Source: Psococerastis gibbosa (Eukaryota > Arthropoda > Insecta > Psocodea > Psocidae). Taken from it: a DNA stretch of 64,000 nucleotides. The position numbers and the translations under genes were made by a program. Below, one piece after another: positions 46,380 to 56,257 of this stretch. Below the pieces are notes generated by a model that worked only from the letters and a program-made list of their open reading frames with translations, searched no databases and was not told the DNA's origin. Where the stretch lies: contig OZ020484.1 of assembly GCA_963971405.1 (NCBI GenBank), forward strand, positions 25,420,001 to 25,484,000. Direction: 5' to 3'. How positions within the stretch are numbered: the stretch's first letter is position 1; the number at the start of each line of letters is the position of its first letter.

Positions 46380-46500
46380 ACCCCATTGAATTATGGCATA
46401 TGGTACCGTATTGTTTCCGAGAATATTGGCCGATGGCAAACGTTCCTGTCATCGATGGCTGCCTACACCAGTTGCCATTGACCATTGGCGAGCATACACA
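46380..46500 (+). repeat. Family B repeat, copy 8 (diverged)
   Basis: 'taccgtattgtttccgagaa', 'ttggccgatggcaaacgt' and 'gctgcctacaccagttgcca' follow the family B order with many substitutions. Confidence 0.45.
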
Positions 46501-46829
46501 TTGTAAGAGGATTTTTTCTTCTTCTAAGTTTGTATAGGCCTAAACCGGTCAGGTTTGTCAGCCCTTACTGTAGGTGTTGGCTTATTGTCAAAATCAAGAT
46601 TAACACTGCAACATACATAACTGACAGACTATGGCTATAATTAGGGTTCCGTTATATTATATTCCGGGATACGTCTATAAAATGTCATCTTAAAGATAGT
46701 CCCTAAAATGATCAAATGGTGTAATCCATAGATATACTTTATATATTACCCTTTAGGCTTTAACCTAGATGGGTTTGCGAATGGTTTGGGTTTGGGGATG
46801 CGAATGGGGGCACGAAGCTCATACGTGTA
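46501..46829. other. Unassigned gap
   Basis: No feature identified. Confidence 0.4.
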
Positions 46830-46915
46830 TATATGTAGAGTTGGTTTACGTAGATGCGCAGATGCGCTGTATACCTGCGCATGGACTGGGTTACGTAAAC
46901 CCTACATTACACAAG
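46830..46915. repeat. Imperfect palindrome
   Basis: 'tgtagagttggtttacgta' with 'gatgcgcag' faces 'ctgcgcat' and 'tacgtaaaccctaca' across a short centre. Probably a small foldback element; single copy. Confidence 0.55.
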
Positions 46916-47715
46916 CTAAGAATAGAATCTGCTAGATTGGCGTGATTGGCATGTTTTAGACTGTAAAGTGTAAACAAAACATAACATATTGGCATACTGG
47001 GTAGCCTACCGGCCGCGCGAACCGCGCCATATGAAACTGAGCGGGATTTCCACCCGATGATGTAATCTCGCAACAGTAAGGGATAATTTATAGGAAACAG
47101 AACCTTATCCATAACTCTAACAGTAAATATAAAAATGAACACTGTGTTTAGCTAAGGATTCATTCACGAGGAATGTGAGAACGTTTCCGGGTTTAACTTT
47201 ATTACCGCCACGGTTATGGATAAGGTTATGCTAATTTTTCTATAAATCCGGCCTAACTATATCAGAAGGGCAGAAGAATCGACACTCTTCAGATATCCTT
47301 AGCTACTTCTACCATCTTTAAGACAGTACTATTAATTGACGTATCCCGAACGCACCCTAAACCTTGTAAAAATAAAACATTGATTTCAAATTATTCTTAC
47401 TTGTTGTTTTGACTGAACAGTCGTATGTAAGGACTTTGCTCCAATTTGTAAAATCGTCTCCCTTAATCTTGATAATTTTAAACTAACGAGCTTCTTTGTA
47501 AATAAAATGCCAGGTCTAAAGTTTTTTATTCGTAATCTTTGACATTCGGTCTGTTTTACTTTATGAAAGTACTCCAAACCACACATCAATATATGGTAGT
47601 GTATGTGTTCCCACCAAGTTGCGGTGAACTCAAAAAATAGTAGTGAACCCTGTAATTATTAATCGTCACTAAATGAATCTCGGCATGTCTCCTTATGACA
47701 TTATAAAGACGGGCA
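46916..47715. other. Unassigned stretch
   Basis: No gene or shared repeat identified. Confidence 0.4.
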
Positions 47716-47928
47716 TGCACGAGGGCTCCAAACCGACTCGCGCCAAGCCAAATGGCGCGTCCTGTTCCATTTGGCGTTAGCGCCATTTTGAGGGGTCATC
47801 ACGACTACGCTGAACCAGTCGCTCCAAATCTTTCAAATTGTACAGTGTAAAAGTACCTCTTCCATATCGTCAAATGGAACAGGACGCGCCATTTGGCTTG
47901 GCGCGAGTCTGTTTGGAGCCTTCGTGAA
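47716..47928. repeat. Long palindrome with GC-rich arms
   Basis: The left arm 'gagggctccaaaccgactcg', 'cgccaagccaaatggcgcgt', 'cctgttccatttg' pairs almost base for base with the right arm 'caaatggaacaggacgcgcc', 'atttggcttggcgcgagtct', 'gtttggagccttcgtg'. Arms are about 60 bp with a spacer of about 95 bp. Each arm also contains its own small palindrome (GCGCCA...TGGCGC). No ORF is conserved. It may be a MITE with long TIRs. Confidence 0.75.
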
Positions 47929-48711
47929 TGGCCAGCTTAATAGTATACGTACAGAGACAGTTTCACTCTGAATTGGGACAATGTTTTTCAATGCTGTACT
48001 ACTAGTATATAGGCCTAGACATAGTATTAAATATTTACTATTAATATGCATTGAAAAATCACGTTCCAACTTGGAGTGAAACAAACTACTGTATAGTAGC
48101 CTATCTTTAACTTGCATCGTCTGTGCATGCTCTACACAGGTACCTACATAATACAGTTTCCTATTATATTCAAAAATGCCATTTACTTACACAGCAGGCA
48201 TAGACTATAATTAAAGTATTTTAATATTCATGCTTCTGATTGAATACAGCCGTAAATAACCTAAGTAGAGGACTTGTAAACTTTTCAAAACTTATTATGT
48301 TCCCAGCATTACAATCTGGTGAAATGAAATGAATATGGGTACAGCATTTTCCAAGGTGGCGACTATATATTTTCATCTTGGTCAAATTAGGTGCCAGCTC
48401 ATTATTATTTTCCATGTTACTGCTACATCTCCGAGTTTCTAAATACCAATGAAGTAACACAGTGCCAAAAATTGATGTGTTTTGGAGGCTTAGGTTCGTA
48501 AGTTATTCAAGGAGTACAATACTGGTTACATCAGAACATTGTTATGAAAAGTTTTGCTAAATTTGGGGTTGTTTTGTACATACACATAAAGCTGGACTGT
48601 ACAATTTTTAAAAAATAAACTGTGCCACCAGATAGCCTTTGACTTATTATTGTGTTGTAGGTATAATTCTTGATAATGTAACTGCAAAGGCCTTCACGTC
48701 CGGAGTCAAAT
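47929..48711. other. Unassigned stretch
   Basis: No gene or shared repeat identified. Confidence 0.4.
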
Positions 48712-48945
48712 GAAGAACCAGTAGAATCCGGGCTGATGGGCCGTGGTCGAATTGAAAGTGAACTTCCAAACGTTTCGTCAACATCTGCTGTCGACATCTT
48801 CAGTGGCGCTGCGTAGCCACCGAGGTACAACCTTCGAAGTCTACGCAGCGCCACTGAAGATGTCGACCGCAGATGTTGACGAAACGTTTGTAAGTTCACT
48901 TTCAATTCGACCACGGCCCATCAGCCCCGATTCTACTGGTTCTTC
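48712..48945. repeat. 234-bp palindrome with hammerhead-core-like arms
   Basis: Two arms of about 105 bp with a 24-bp spacer (48817-48840). Each arm, read toward its outer end, contains CTGAAGA, one extra T, a hairpin GTCGAC/GTTGAC, then GAAAC (plus strand 48854-48885; minus strand 48803-48772). CUGANGA - stem II - GAAAC is the hammerhead ribozyme core. The stem I bases CCA/TGG are present in the left-arm copy. The extra T between A9 and stem II departs from the consensus. The same two-strand coincidence makes mirror ORFs (MVELKV...) that are not genes. Penelope-like retroelements are known to carry such motifs in long terminal/inverted repeats. Confidence 0.7.
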
Positions 48946-49311
48946 AATCCTAATGATACTTTATAGTTTATCGCTTACTTCTTCTCGATGATACTCTTTT
49001 CCATTGAAGTAAATCTAACTAATTCTGTCATTTAACCTAGTTTTTAGCCATCCATCAATATTATGAATTTCAAGGTCGGACTTTGGGAAAATTAATTTTT
49101 TTTTTATAAAAAACTTAGGAGTTGAAACACGAATTCCCTCTTGAGGGGTAGAAAAGTTTGGGACTGCACCAACTCCAATGTCAGTGAGTAGTAAATCATT
49201 CCATGATAAAATTGAAACTTGAGCGTTTTAAACATATATGGTGAGATATCTAACAGATTCCCAGTTGGCGACACAATGACAATGACCATGACAGTGGGTG
49301 CCCTAATATGG
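48946..49311. other. Unassigned stretch
   Basis: No gene identified. Confidence 0.4.
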
Positions 49312-49415
49312 ATAATAATAATAATAATAAAGCCTTTATTGAAGAAAAAAATGCAGATACAGCTATAGATTAGGGCCGAGACGGCCCTCTCTTACCCCCT
49401 AACTGTACATATCAA
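49312..49415 (-). mobile_element. Retroposon 3' end with (TTA)n tail
   Basis: The minus strand reads 'ggtaagagagggccgtctcg', 'gccctaatctatagctgtat' and then 'caataaaggc' plus (TTATTA)n. The 'taagagagggc' block resembles the SINE S body, and the AATAAA-containing end plus microsatellite is a typical LINE/SINE terminus. Confidence 0.5.
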
Positions 49416-49462
49416 CGATAGTATAATTGACATATTTGTAAATAAAACTACATGCATACCGA

Positions 49463-49747
49463 GGCCGGCCGCCATACCAAGTTGAATCCAGCGGACCAGA
49501 GCAGGTTCAAAGCCGCAGACAACTTGGTCGTGTGCACAGTGCCGGTAGGGAAACATGGTAGGACTTGTCCTGGTCACCTCCGAACTAATCATGTGACTTC
49601 ACTGTGTTTCCCAAGTGGTTCGGAATCCACTATAATCAGGAGGTCCACTGTCCTATGGGCTGGCATAGGACAGTCAAGTCGGGGTCGGGGTCGGGGCCCA
49701 AATATGAGGCCTAAGTCGTTATTAACCCGACGAACACTACTACTACT
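49463..49747 (+). mobile_element. SINE-like retroposon, family G copy 2
   Basis: Collinear with 31833-32126 from 'ggccggccgccataccaagt' to the terminal (ACT)n, at high identity. It is flanked by a 13-bp duplication ACATGCATACCGA (49450-49462 and 49748-49760). This proves retrotransposition as a unit. Differences include tandem GGGGTC copies near 49680. The 194-codon frame through it arises partly from the repeat and is not a gene. A proper pol III promoter is not obvious. Confidence 0.85.
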
Positions 49748-49760
49748 ACATGCATACCGA

Positions 49761-50989
49761 ACACCAGTCATAACTTCTATTCAAGATAACAGTCACACTA
49801 ATTCAAATTCGCTACCATCCACGTCCATGGAACTGCCTGACGTCACGAAAGTTTGTCGGATTTTGTTCTTACGCCCCTTTAAGAGGAAAATTTTTGCTGC
49901 TACTGGTGTCACCTGCTGGGAATTCATATTAAAAGCGTACCGCATGGTCATAACGGTTCCCATTAGGCAGCAATTCACTATAGTCAGCAATATTTCACTG
50001 GTATATTGTTGTATGCCACCTCCTAGTTTCAGGTAGTGTAGATGAACTAACCACAAACAGTTTGCGAGGCCTCATTAGACCGCTCGGGCGTACACACTTG
50101 CTGAGTTATTTCTGCAAACAGGAATGCAATTACCGGGGGTGACGATTACCCCGTGTAACTAGTGCACACCCTAAGTTATGGCTTTAATGAGTTTAACTCC
50201 GAGTGGGACGTCATTCCGCGTGGATTCACGGCAAGTGCTGTCTGCCATTTCGGGGCACAAGCGCTTTATTGTAAGCGAAACAGGCTACAGGGTTAAATTA
50301 CGTTGGTTGTCCTTTATTATGTGTCAGTAACTGTATTGGTTGTGATGAAGCCGAAGCTTTTATCAACAGCAATTAACAGTTAATTGTTATGGAAGCCATT
50401 ACTTGCCTGTTGGCCGGTGTATACCTACAGATCTACTACTATGGAATTCCCTCCCGCCATTCAGAGCTTCGGCATTGACAATTGACCAATCAGAGGACGC
50501 CTTTCAGCCACGATTTGTTATTTTTTGAAAGTACTAAGTCGTGCTCTGAATGGTCGAAAAGGACGTAGCAGTAGGAGCACCTATCAATGATACCAATTAT
50601 GTTAATAATATTGTATTATACTATGTAGTTATTTAAAATATGCTGTCACTGAACTGAGCTGAGCAGCCGTAGCACCAAAAACTAAAGAATAACCAACAAT
50701 AATAAATTAGATAGACACCGCCTAACCATAAGCTAAGTATGGCCGATGGCGGTGAAATGTAGGTGGTATTTCTCAAATCGTCGTGGAAGTAATGTGACCA
50801 AGTTGTAGGGTTTAAACTTGACCATGGGTCCCTGGCCATCTTAATAGCTTAATTTAGACTGTGTTTGGTTTATAGTGAGAACCACCCACTTACGCTGGGT
50901 CACAAAGTTTTGCTGCTTTATTGCTTGCGCTGTGGATGGCCATCTAGCTAGTATGGCACCTATATAGAATAGGCCAACCTAAGTACTGT
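49761..50989. other. Unassigned stretch with a weak inverted repeat
   Basis: No gene. Near 50440-50565, 'gccattcagagc' and 'gctctgaatggt' face each other about 80 bp apart and may mark a decayed TIR element. Confidence 0.4.
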
Positions 50990-51265
50990 AATTTTTAGCT
51001 GTTTTTTTTTTTAGTTTTTGGATAATTGAGTTAAATATCAAAAAAAAATAGTCTCGAGATAAGATTTTTGTGAACCTACAAGCCTAATTTCAGCAAAACC
51101 GAGTAGTTTGCCCACAAATCAAGAAACAGACAGACATTGAGTAAAAACCACTTTTTGGGGTTCTTGGGACCTGAAAACGAAAAAATGCACAAGCAGAAAT
51201 CTCGAAATCGAAAATTTTGACCATCACAAAGCTTTCATGATACTAACGTATATAATTAGGAAAGA
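50990..51265 (-). repeat. Family F interspersed repeat, copy 3
   Basis: Reverse copy: the minus strand reads 'gaaagctttgtgatggtcaa', 'aattttcgatttcgag', 'gtcccaagaaccccaaaaag' and 'gtttgtgggcaaactactcg' in the same order as 14.6 kb. Confidence 0.7.
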
Positions 51266-51534
51266 TATAACGAATATTTATGTATGTAAATACCATCATA
51301 TTTTCTGATTGTAGTGATCAGCAGTTAGGAGAAAATGTACGTAAATAGAAAGCCCTTTAACCCCATTTGCTACAACGAAAATATCGACTCATTCCCTGGA
51401 ATAACACAGTTGCATAATCATGATATTGAAGGAATTCTTTCCATTTGTATTGGGCAGTGATGGATTCAGACGGTTCTCGGTCTTCAACACTATACACTAG
51501 AATTAGACTCTACTCACCACTGTTATGTTCCGAT
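51266..51534. other. Unassigned short gap
   Basis: No feature identified. Confidence 0.4.
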
Positions 51535-52400
51535 CCCCCTCTTCTTCTTCAAGTTACAGCCGGATGGCTGGTTGGCAGCAACATGTGACTTCGATGCCTC
51601 CACTCCCCTCGATCCTGGCACGCTCTCTTCAGCTCCACGCATGTCTTGGCCCCTACATCCTCCATAGCTTGCTGCAGGTAATCGTTTCTTGGGCGCCCAG
51701 GTCGGTTTACGCCTTCTATTGTTCCCTCTATGATGCAGCTTACTAAGTTTTCGTGTCTAAGCAAATGGCCAATCCAATGAGCTCTTCTTTTCCTTATCGA
51801 TGCAAGGAGAGTTTTTGTATCGCTTACTCTGGTTAGAACGTCATCATTTGCAACATGGGCTTGCCAAGGTATTCGTAGCATGCGACGATAGCACCACATC
51901 TCAAATGCTTCGAGTTTCTTTATTTGTTTCTCACTTATGCACCACGTTTCACATCCGTAAAGAGCAACGCTCCAAACCAGGGACTTCACCATTCGTTTTC
52001 TTAGTCCAAGGCTTATGTTGTTCGACTCAAAAATTTTAGATTTTTTGTTGAAAGCCAATTTTGCTTGGTGCACTCTATACTCTATCTCTTGGTTGGAGCG
52101 ACCATCAGAGATAATTTTGCTTCCTAGGTATGTGAATGTTCTGATGTTGTTAATGGGAGTGCCAGTTAAATGTATATTTGTGCTCTTGTTCGGGTCAATA
52201 CTTACTACCATCACTTTGGTTTTTGCCTTGTTACTTTTCATGTTGTAAGCTTGTAGTACATTTTCCATGGCATTTAGAGCTTCAATCAGATCTTCTTCGC
52301 TTTCTGCCAGCATAGCAATGTCGTCAGCATACCTGACCATATCTATTTTTTCCCCGAGTATTCTTGTACCTCTTGTACCTTCCAGATCTTCTCTCATCTC
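51535..52400 (-). pseudogene. RTE-like LINE reverse transcriptase, C-terminal part
   Basis: A 282-codon minus-strand frame. It opens shortly before MVRYADDIAMLAESEEDLIE, where YADD is reverse transcriptase motif C. NKAKTKVMVV and FTYLGSKIISDGRSNQEIEY follow (motif D/E area and thumb), then SLVWSVALYGCETWCISEKQ, LEAFEMWCYRRMLRIPW, RKRRAHWIGHLLRHENLV and VNRPGRPRNDYLQQAMEDVG. This series is typical of the 'endonuclease-reverse transcriptase' proteins of RTE-type LINEs. A (GAA)n-like tail at 51537-51550 marks the 3' end. The endonuclease and RT fingers/palm motifs A-B are missing: 5'-truncated at about 52400. The frame is intact over the retained part, so it is a fairly young dead copy. Confidence 0.85.
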
Positions 52401-52760
52401 ATCCCCCTAGTCAAGACAAATTGTTATGTGGCATGAGGAAAGCTCGCCAATGGAAAGCAATCCGGTGTCATTTGGGTTAAAATTCCATTTTTGGATTGTA
52501 TAGAGAGACTTTGGCACTGTGCACCGCATAGAGACAGAGCAAAGTTTGGTCGGGGATGGAACAACTTTGCTATATACTTCAAATATAAGCATGGGTTGAT
52601 TAAAAGCAATATCGGAGCAAATTCTGAAACAGTTATGCAAATAGCTAATGACTTAAATTTGGGTCATGTTATGCGTCTGTAAGGAATACTGCACCGCTCA
52701 CCGTGCATTATAGATAGCGGTGCCGTCCGGTAATACTTACAGATACCCTCTGCATCTGCA
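52401..52760. other. Unassigned gap with an open frame
   Basis: Plus-strand frame 52437-52682 is open for about 80 codons and ends in TAA, but I recognise no domain. The other strand is open too. It abuts the truncation point of the LINE. Confidence 0.35.
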
Positions 52761-52768
52761 CCTTAGTC

Positions 52769-53199
52769 CAATGGCGGCTCGTGGGGATATAGGCACAGCA
52801 TACAAAAATAAAAATTGGCAGAGCTGTGTGTGTTAAACTCGTTTAGAGGCAGGGTATAGCGGTGTCTCATCGGCTCATCATTGAGCTGGGTGCAGCGAAT
52901 GTTTTGAGTATGTATCTTCACGCTGTTTGAGCTTTATACAGCTCGAATTGGTGCCTTTCTTCTAGTAATGGAGAGGCAGTCGGAAATGGTGCCTCTATAT
53001 CGTTATAGCTAGTTGTTGTGAATTTTTGGAGCTACATCAGCTCATGGTTCTTTTTCGCGGTATTTTTTAAGTTTTAATTGTCTCTTCTAGAATTTGATTA
53101 GTCTAGATTTTCTAATTCAAAATACATCTTTTTAGTCGAATTATTTGGAAAATTAGGTGAGGCACGGTCTCAGTTGCCTCTAATGGCGAGCCACCACTG
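52769..53199. mobile_element. hAT-like MITE, family U
   Basis: TIRs 'caatggcggctcgtgg' and 'cgagccaccactg' with an octamer duplication CCTTAGTC (52761-52768) and CCTTAGCC (53200-53207), 7/8. About 431 bp, AT-rich interior, no transposase ORF. CAGTGGYGGCTCG-type ends are common for hAT elements in animals. A lone end-like sequence occurs at 34067. Confidence 0.75.
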
Positions 53200-53302
53200 C
53201 CTTAGCCTCAGTCAGTCGATTCCAATAATAATTAATAATAATTTTACGTTTAAATTAAATATTAAATTAAAATTAAACTTTTAAAGTAATGATGGACTCA
53301 AC

Positions 53303-53452
53303 CAAGGCCGTGCCCAGGGGGGTGGTCCAAGGGGTCCGGACCCCCTCCGAAATAGAAGGGCTGTACACTGAATAGAATAGACTTTAATTAATAAAATACG
53401 TAAAAAAAAATTTAGACCCCCTCCGCAACAAAAACCTGGACTCGACCTTAAG
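53303..53452. mobile_element. hAT-like MITE, family C copy 7
   Basis: Left TIR 'caaggccgtgcccagg' intact; right TIR diverged ('cctggactcgacctta'). The interior 'attaataaaatacgtaaaaa' matches the copy at 22.5 kb, so these two form a subfamily distinct from the copies at 14.0, 33.3 and 35.3 kb. No octamer duplication remains. Confidence 0.7.
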
Positions 53453-54463
53453 ATGAAGTTGACCGTAGAGGCATCCCGATTAAAGACTTGTTAACTTACA
53501 CATTACCTAATATACGGTACTGTATTATCACAAGCTAAAAGCATGGTGCCAATTTTTCTCATTGTTCACTTTGAATAAGGGAGGAAATAGAGCCTAATTC
53601 AGCCATCGACAAACCCTTTGCTGCATGCAAAATCAGCCAACACACGGCTCTTTAATCAGCGGAATCTTGCCCACAGCGAAATTCATTTAATATACAGCGA
53701 TCTTCTCTTATGTCAGCATTACCGCAAAGACTGCATGTTATTTACGTAGCGTGGGTTGGTAAATATTGAACGGGTTACTGATCCAATCCCCATTGTAAAC
53801 ATTTGAGTTGATAGTTGCTTTTAGTTACAAGTTTGATACTCCACAGGAAATGTGAATTTAGACTGTTTAATTGGTAGTAGTATGGTATGGTAGGTTCCAA
53901 ACAAGGGAGGGGGAGGGGAAATTGCTACTTCACTAACTTTCTGTTACTTGCAGTATTTGCCTGCGTTTACTTAAAACGTCTGGAGTGGATAACTAACTAC
54001 CTACGGGAAATTTATCCATTTAGGTACAGTAGGTACTCTAAAAAGAAGTGGCAATTATACGAGAAAATCTGACACACCACTACGAGCACAGTCGAATTTT
54101 GATGAAATATTGTAATCATGGAGCAAAAAATGCGTAGAATAAATAAAAGAATTGCTCCTCTACATTTTGATACATCGTATCCATACATAGCAGCCGACAC
54201 TAACTCCCAATACATTGTATACCCTGCCATTATTAGTGTGTTGTAATCCGTTCTAGACTATGCAATCGGACCATCGATCGATTCAGTGTTTTGGGATAGG
54301 GAAACTCGAGGCAACCGAAATTTAACCCTAGGACAATGATTTACCATGGAACTAGCCGATGTACATATATTATCTACCTCGGTACCTAGGGACTAATTGA
54401 TAAATAGGAAAGCATGTACGGGTTCACTAGTACCGGTTCTTTTTATTATCCTTATCCTTAGAG
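53453..54463. other. Unassigned stretch
   Basis: No gene or shared repeat identified. Confidence 0.4.
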
Positions 54464-54600
54464 GCATGGGCCGCATGGTCATTGAACAATTAGGGCAGAG
54501 CCCATCGTCAGGGGAAGGGGGCCGCCCTATTTGCTCGATGACCATGAGGCCCATGCCCAAATTATTATTAACGCAACAGGCAATGTAAGTCCAACTAACC
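54464..54600. mobile_element. Family M fragment with internal palindrome
   Basis: 'ggcatgggccgcatggtcat' faces 'atgaccatgaggcccatgcc'. Inside, 'gaacaattagggcagagccc' matches the subterminal part of the element at 32872, and 'acaggcaatgtaagtccaac' matches its right TIR. A deleted or differently arranged relative. Confidence 0.6.
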
Positions 54601-54644
54601 CTTTATTAAATAGTATTACACCATTGCCATTAACCTTTTCAAAT

Positions 54645-54742
54645 AGTGCCTCAAGTTAATAAACAGACTCACTCCCCCCGCCAGGCTGACAGGGTTGCTT
54701 AAAGCAGAAATGCTGAAAGCAGGCGTTGGAAAACAAACCTCT
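54645..54742 (-). pseudogene. LINE 3' UTR fragment
   Basis: On the plus strand 'gcctcaagttaataaacaga', 'ctcactccccccgccaggct' and 'ttaaagcagaaatgctgaaa' match the 3' UTR of the LINE at 42898-43290. Only the last 95 bases are retained: an extreme 5' truncation typical of LINE integration. Confidence 0.7.
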
Positions 54743-55435
54743 TCAGTCGTAATTCAATAGGTAATTACTAGGGCAAGAGCTTTGTGACGGGTAATTTAAA
54801 GTTGTATTTTTTACTTTTAAAGGCTTTTAGTGACAGTTTAGTAGGTAGCACTTAGCAGCACGGGTATGGTCGTCAGTTGAATGCTTAAAAAAGTAAAACG
54901 AAAATACTAAGCGTTTTAAATGGAGAAAATCATAAAAAGAAATGACAGTGAAGAATATGGAGACACTGCTGAATAAATTAGTTGCAGCTGTTGATTCATT
55001 TTTCAAAACTCTGCTTTTTATGCCCGCGTAAGAAGGGGTTAAGACTATTGTATATTCACGAGTAAAACTAAACTTTCCAACAGCTTGCTCTAATAACAAT
55101 TTTTTAGAACTTTTCATTACTTAAAGTGGTCTGTGAGCAGCATAAAAGTAGTTTGTTTATGCTTTTAGTATCGTTTAAACAGGCTAGCAGGACAGGTTGT
55201 AAACTTACGATTTGACATGAGGGGTATAGTGGAACACTCGTCCGACTTGTCCCTAATAATTGGTACCTGGGGAATAAAATCCTAGGGGTGGACGAAACCT
55301 GGAAGGGTAGTGCCAATGGCTCCAAAGGTGGAAGAGAATGCCTAGAAACATTCCAAAGGCGGAGGAAGCAGAAGAACTACCTAACTTGCTGCTTTTACTT
55401 TCTAATCTCTCCATGATATTTTTATTCTTTTACGT
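54743..55435. other. Unassigned stretch
   Basis: No gene or shared repeat identified. Confidence 0.4.
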
Positions 55436-55735
55436 ATACCGCCACATCTCAAATGCTTTCGGCTTCTTTTTTTCCATGCGTACCAAGTCTCACAGCCATA
55501 AAGCCTACGTCTAATAACTAAATTACTGAAGACTATTGCACAATTTTTATTTCTTTCAACGCACAGCAGGGAAATGATCTTTCAAACTCTACATTTTTGT
55601 GAGTATATTTAGTATTTACATTACTGCCACTATTGATATAGTCATAGTATTGCAGGCGTTCCACCCATGACTCCAGTCTTTGAATTCCTTCCCTTATGTT
55701 GTACTGTAGTTGTACTTGACTACTTGCAGTCATCC
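55436..55735 (-). pseudogene. Decayed RTE-like LINE fragment
   Basis: The plus-strand segment 'ccacatctcaaatgcttt' with 'ccaagtctcacagccataaa' parallels the RTE copy at 51.9 kb ('ccacatctcaaatgcttc', 'ccacgtttcacatccgtaaa'). It encodes on the minus strand a degenerate YGCETW...AFEMWRY block. Upstream (minus strand) LQYNIREGIQRLESWVERLQ may be the segment after motif C. Frameshifted and partial. Confidence 0.55.
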
Positions 55736-55818
55736 TGATAGAATGCTAAATGTATAAGTCACAATAATTGCACGCATACCCGTAAAATATAGTAGTTCTA
55801 AAGGCAAACTTGATCTTA
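55736..55818. other. Short unassigned gap
   Basis: No feature identified. Confidence 0.4.
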
Positions 55819-56202
55819 GGCGCCCATTCCATTGACCGGCTAGGGCTATTTCCAAAAACAGTGACGTGGTAGCAGACATTCAAGACATAGGTTGCGGTTC
55901 CACCTATCTCGCATTGCAGAATGCAAATGACATTGACGGAAATTAGAATTTTTCTTTTTATAGAAATCTATTAAAATATTTGTACTTAACATATCCCATG
56001 ACGCCATTTTTTAATTTTAGTTTGTTTGTTTGTGATTTTACTGTATGATAATTGATCAATTTTAACTATGGCATAAAGGAAAATAAACATTTCCGTCAAT
56101 TCTGCAATGCGAGGTCGGTGGAAACGCCACCTAAGTCTTGAATGTCTGCTACCACGTCACCGTTGTTGGAAATAGCCCTAGCCGGTCAATGGAATGGGCA
56201 CC
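55819..56202 (-). mobile_element. MITE with concentric TIRs, family A copy 3
   Basis: Outer TIR 'ggcgcccattccattgaccg' and its complement near 56183-56202; inner TIR with 'tcgcattgcagaat' and complement near 56104-56120. The core is reversed relative to the copies at 6.6, 29.4 and 57.4 kb. The outer arms are of the same type as copy 1 (gcccattccattgaccggc). The right inner arm lacks part of 'gtcatttgcattc'. Confidence 0.8.
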
Positions 56203-56257
56203 AAAGTGGATGCATCCAATGTAGGGTTTCTCTCGTGACTTCGTGAAAACGAAACAT

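Noticed and set aside
48531..48991. Near-identical ORFs on opposite strands (MVELKV...)
   Set aside because: They mirror each other because the DNA is a palindrome; this is a structural artefact, not a gene pair.
49452..50036. A 194-codon plus-strand open frame
   Set aside because: It begins in and runs through the family G SINE and its microsatellite tail; the frame is not preserved in the other SINE copy.
51525..52248. Plus-strand frames opposite the RTE reverse transcriptase
   Set aside because: Antisense shadows of the minus-strand coding sequence.
52437..52682. 80-codon open frame ending in TAA, with a GxGWNNF string
   Set aside because: The string faintly recalls a plant B3-type motif, but there is no supporting context, the other strand is open too, and the setting is an invertebrate repeat region.
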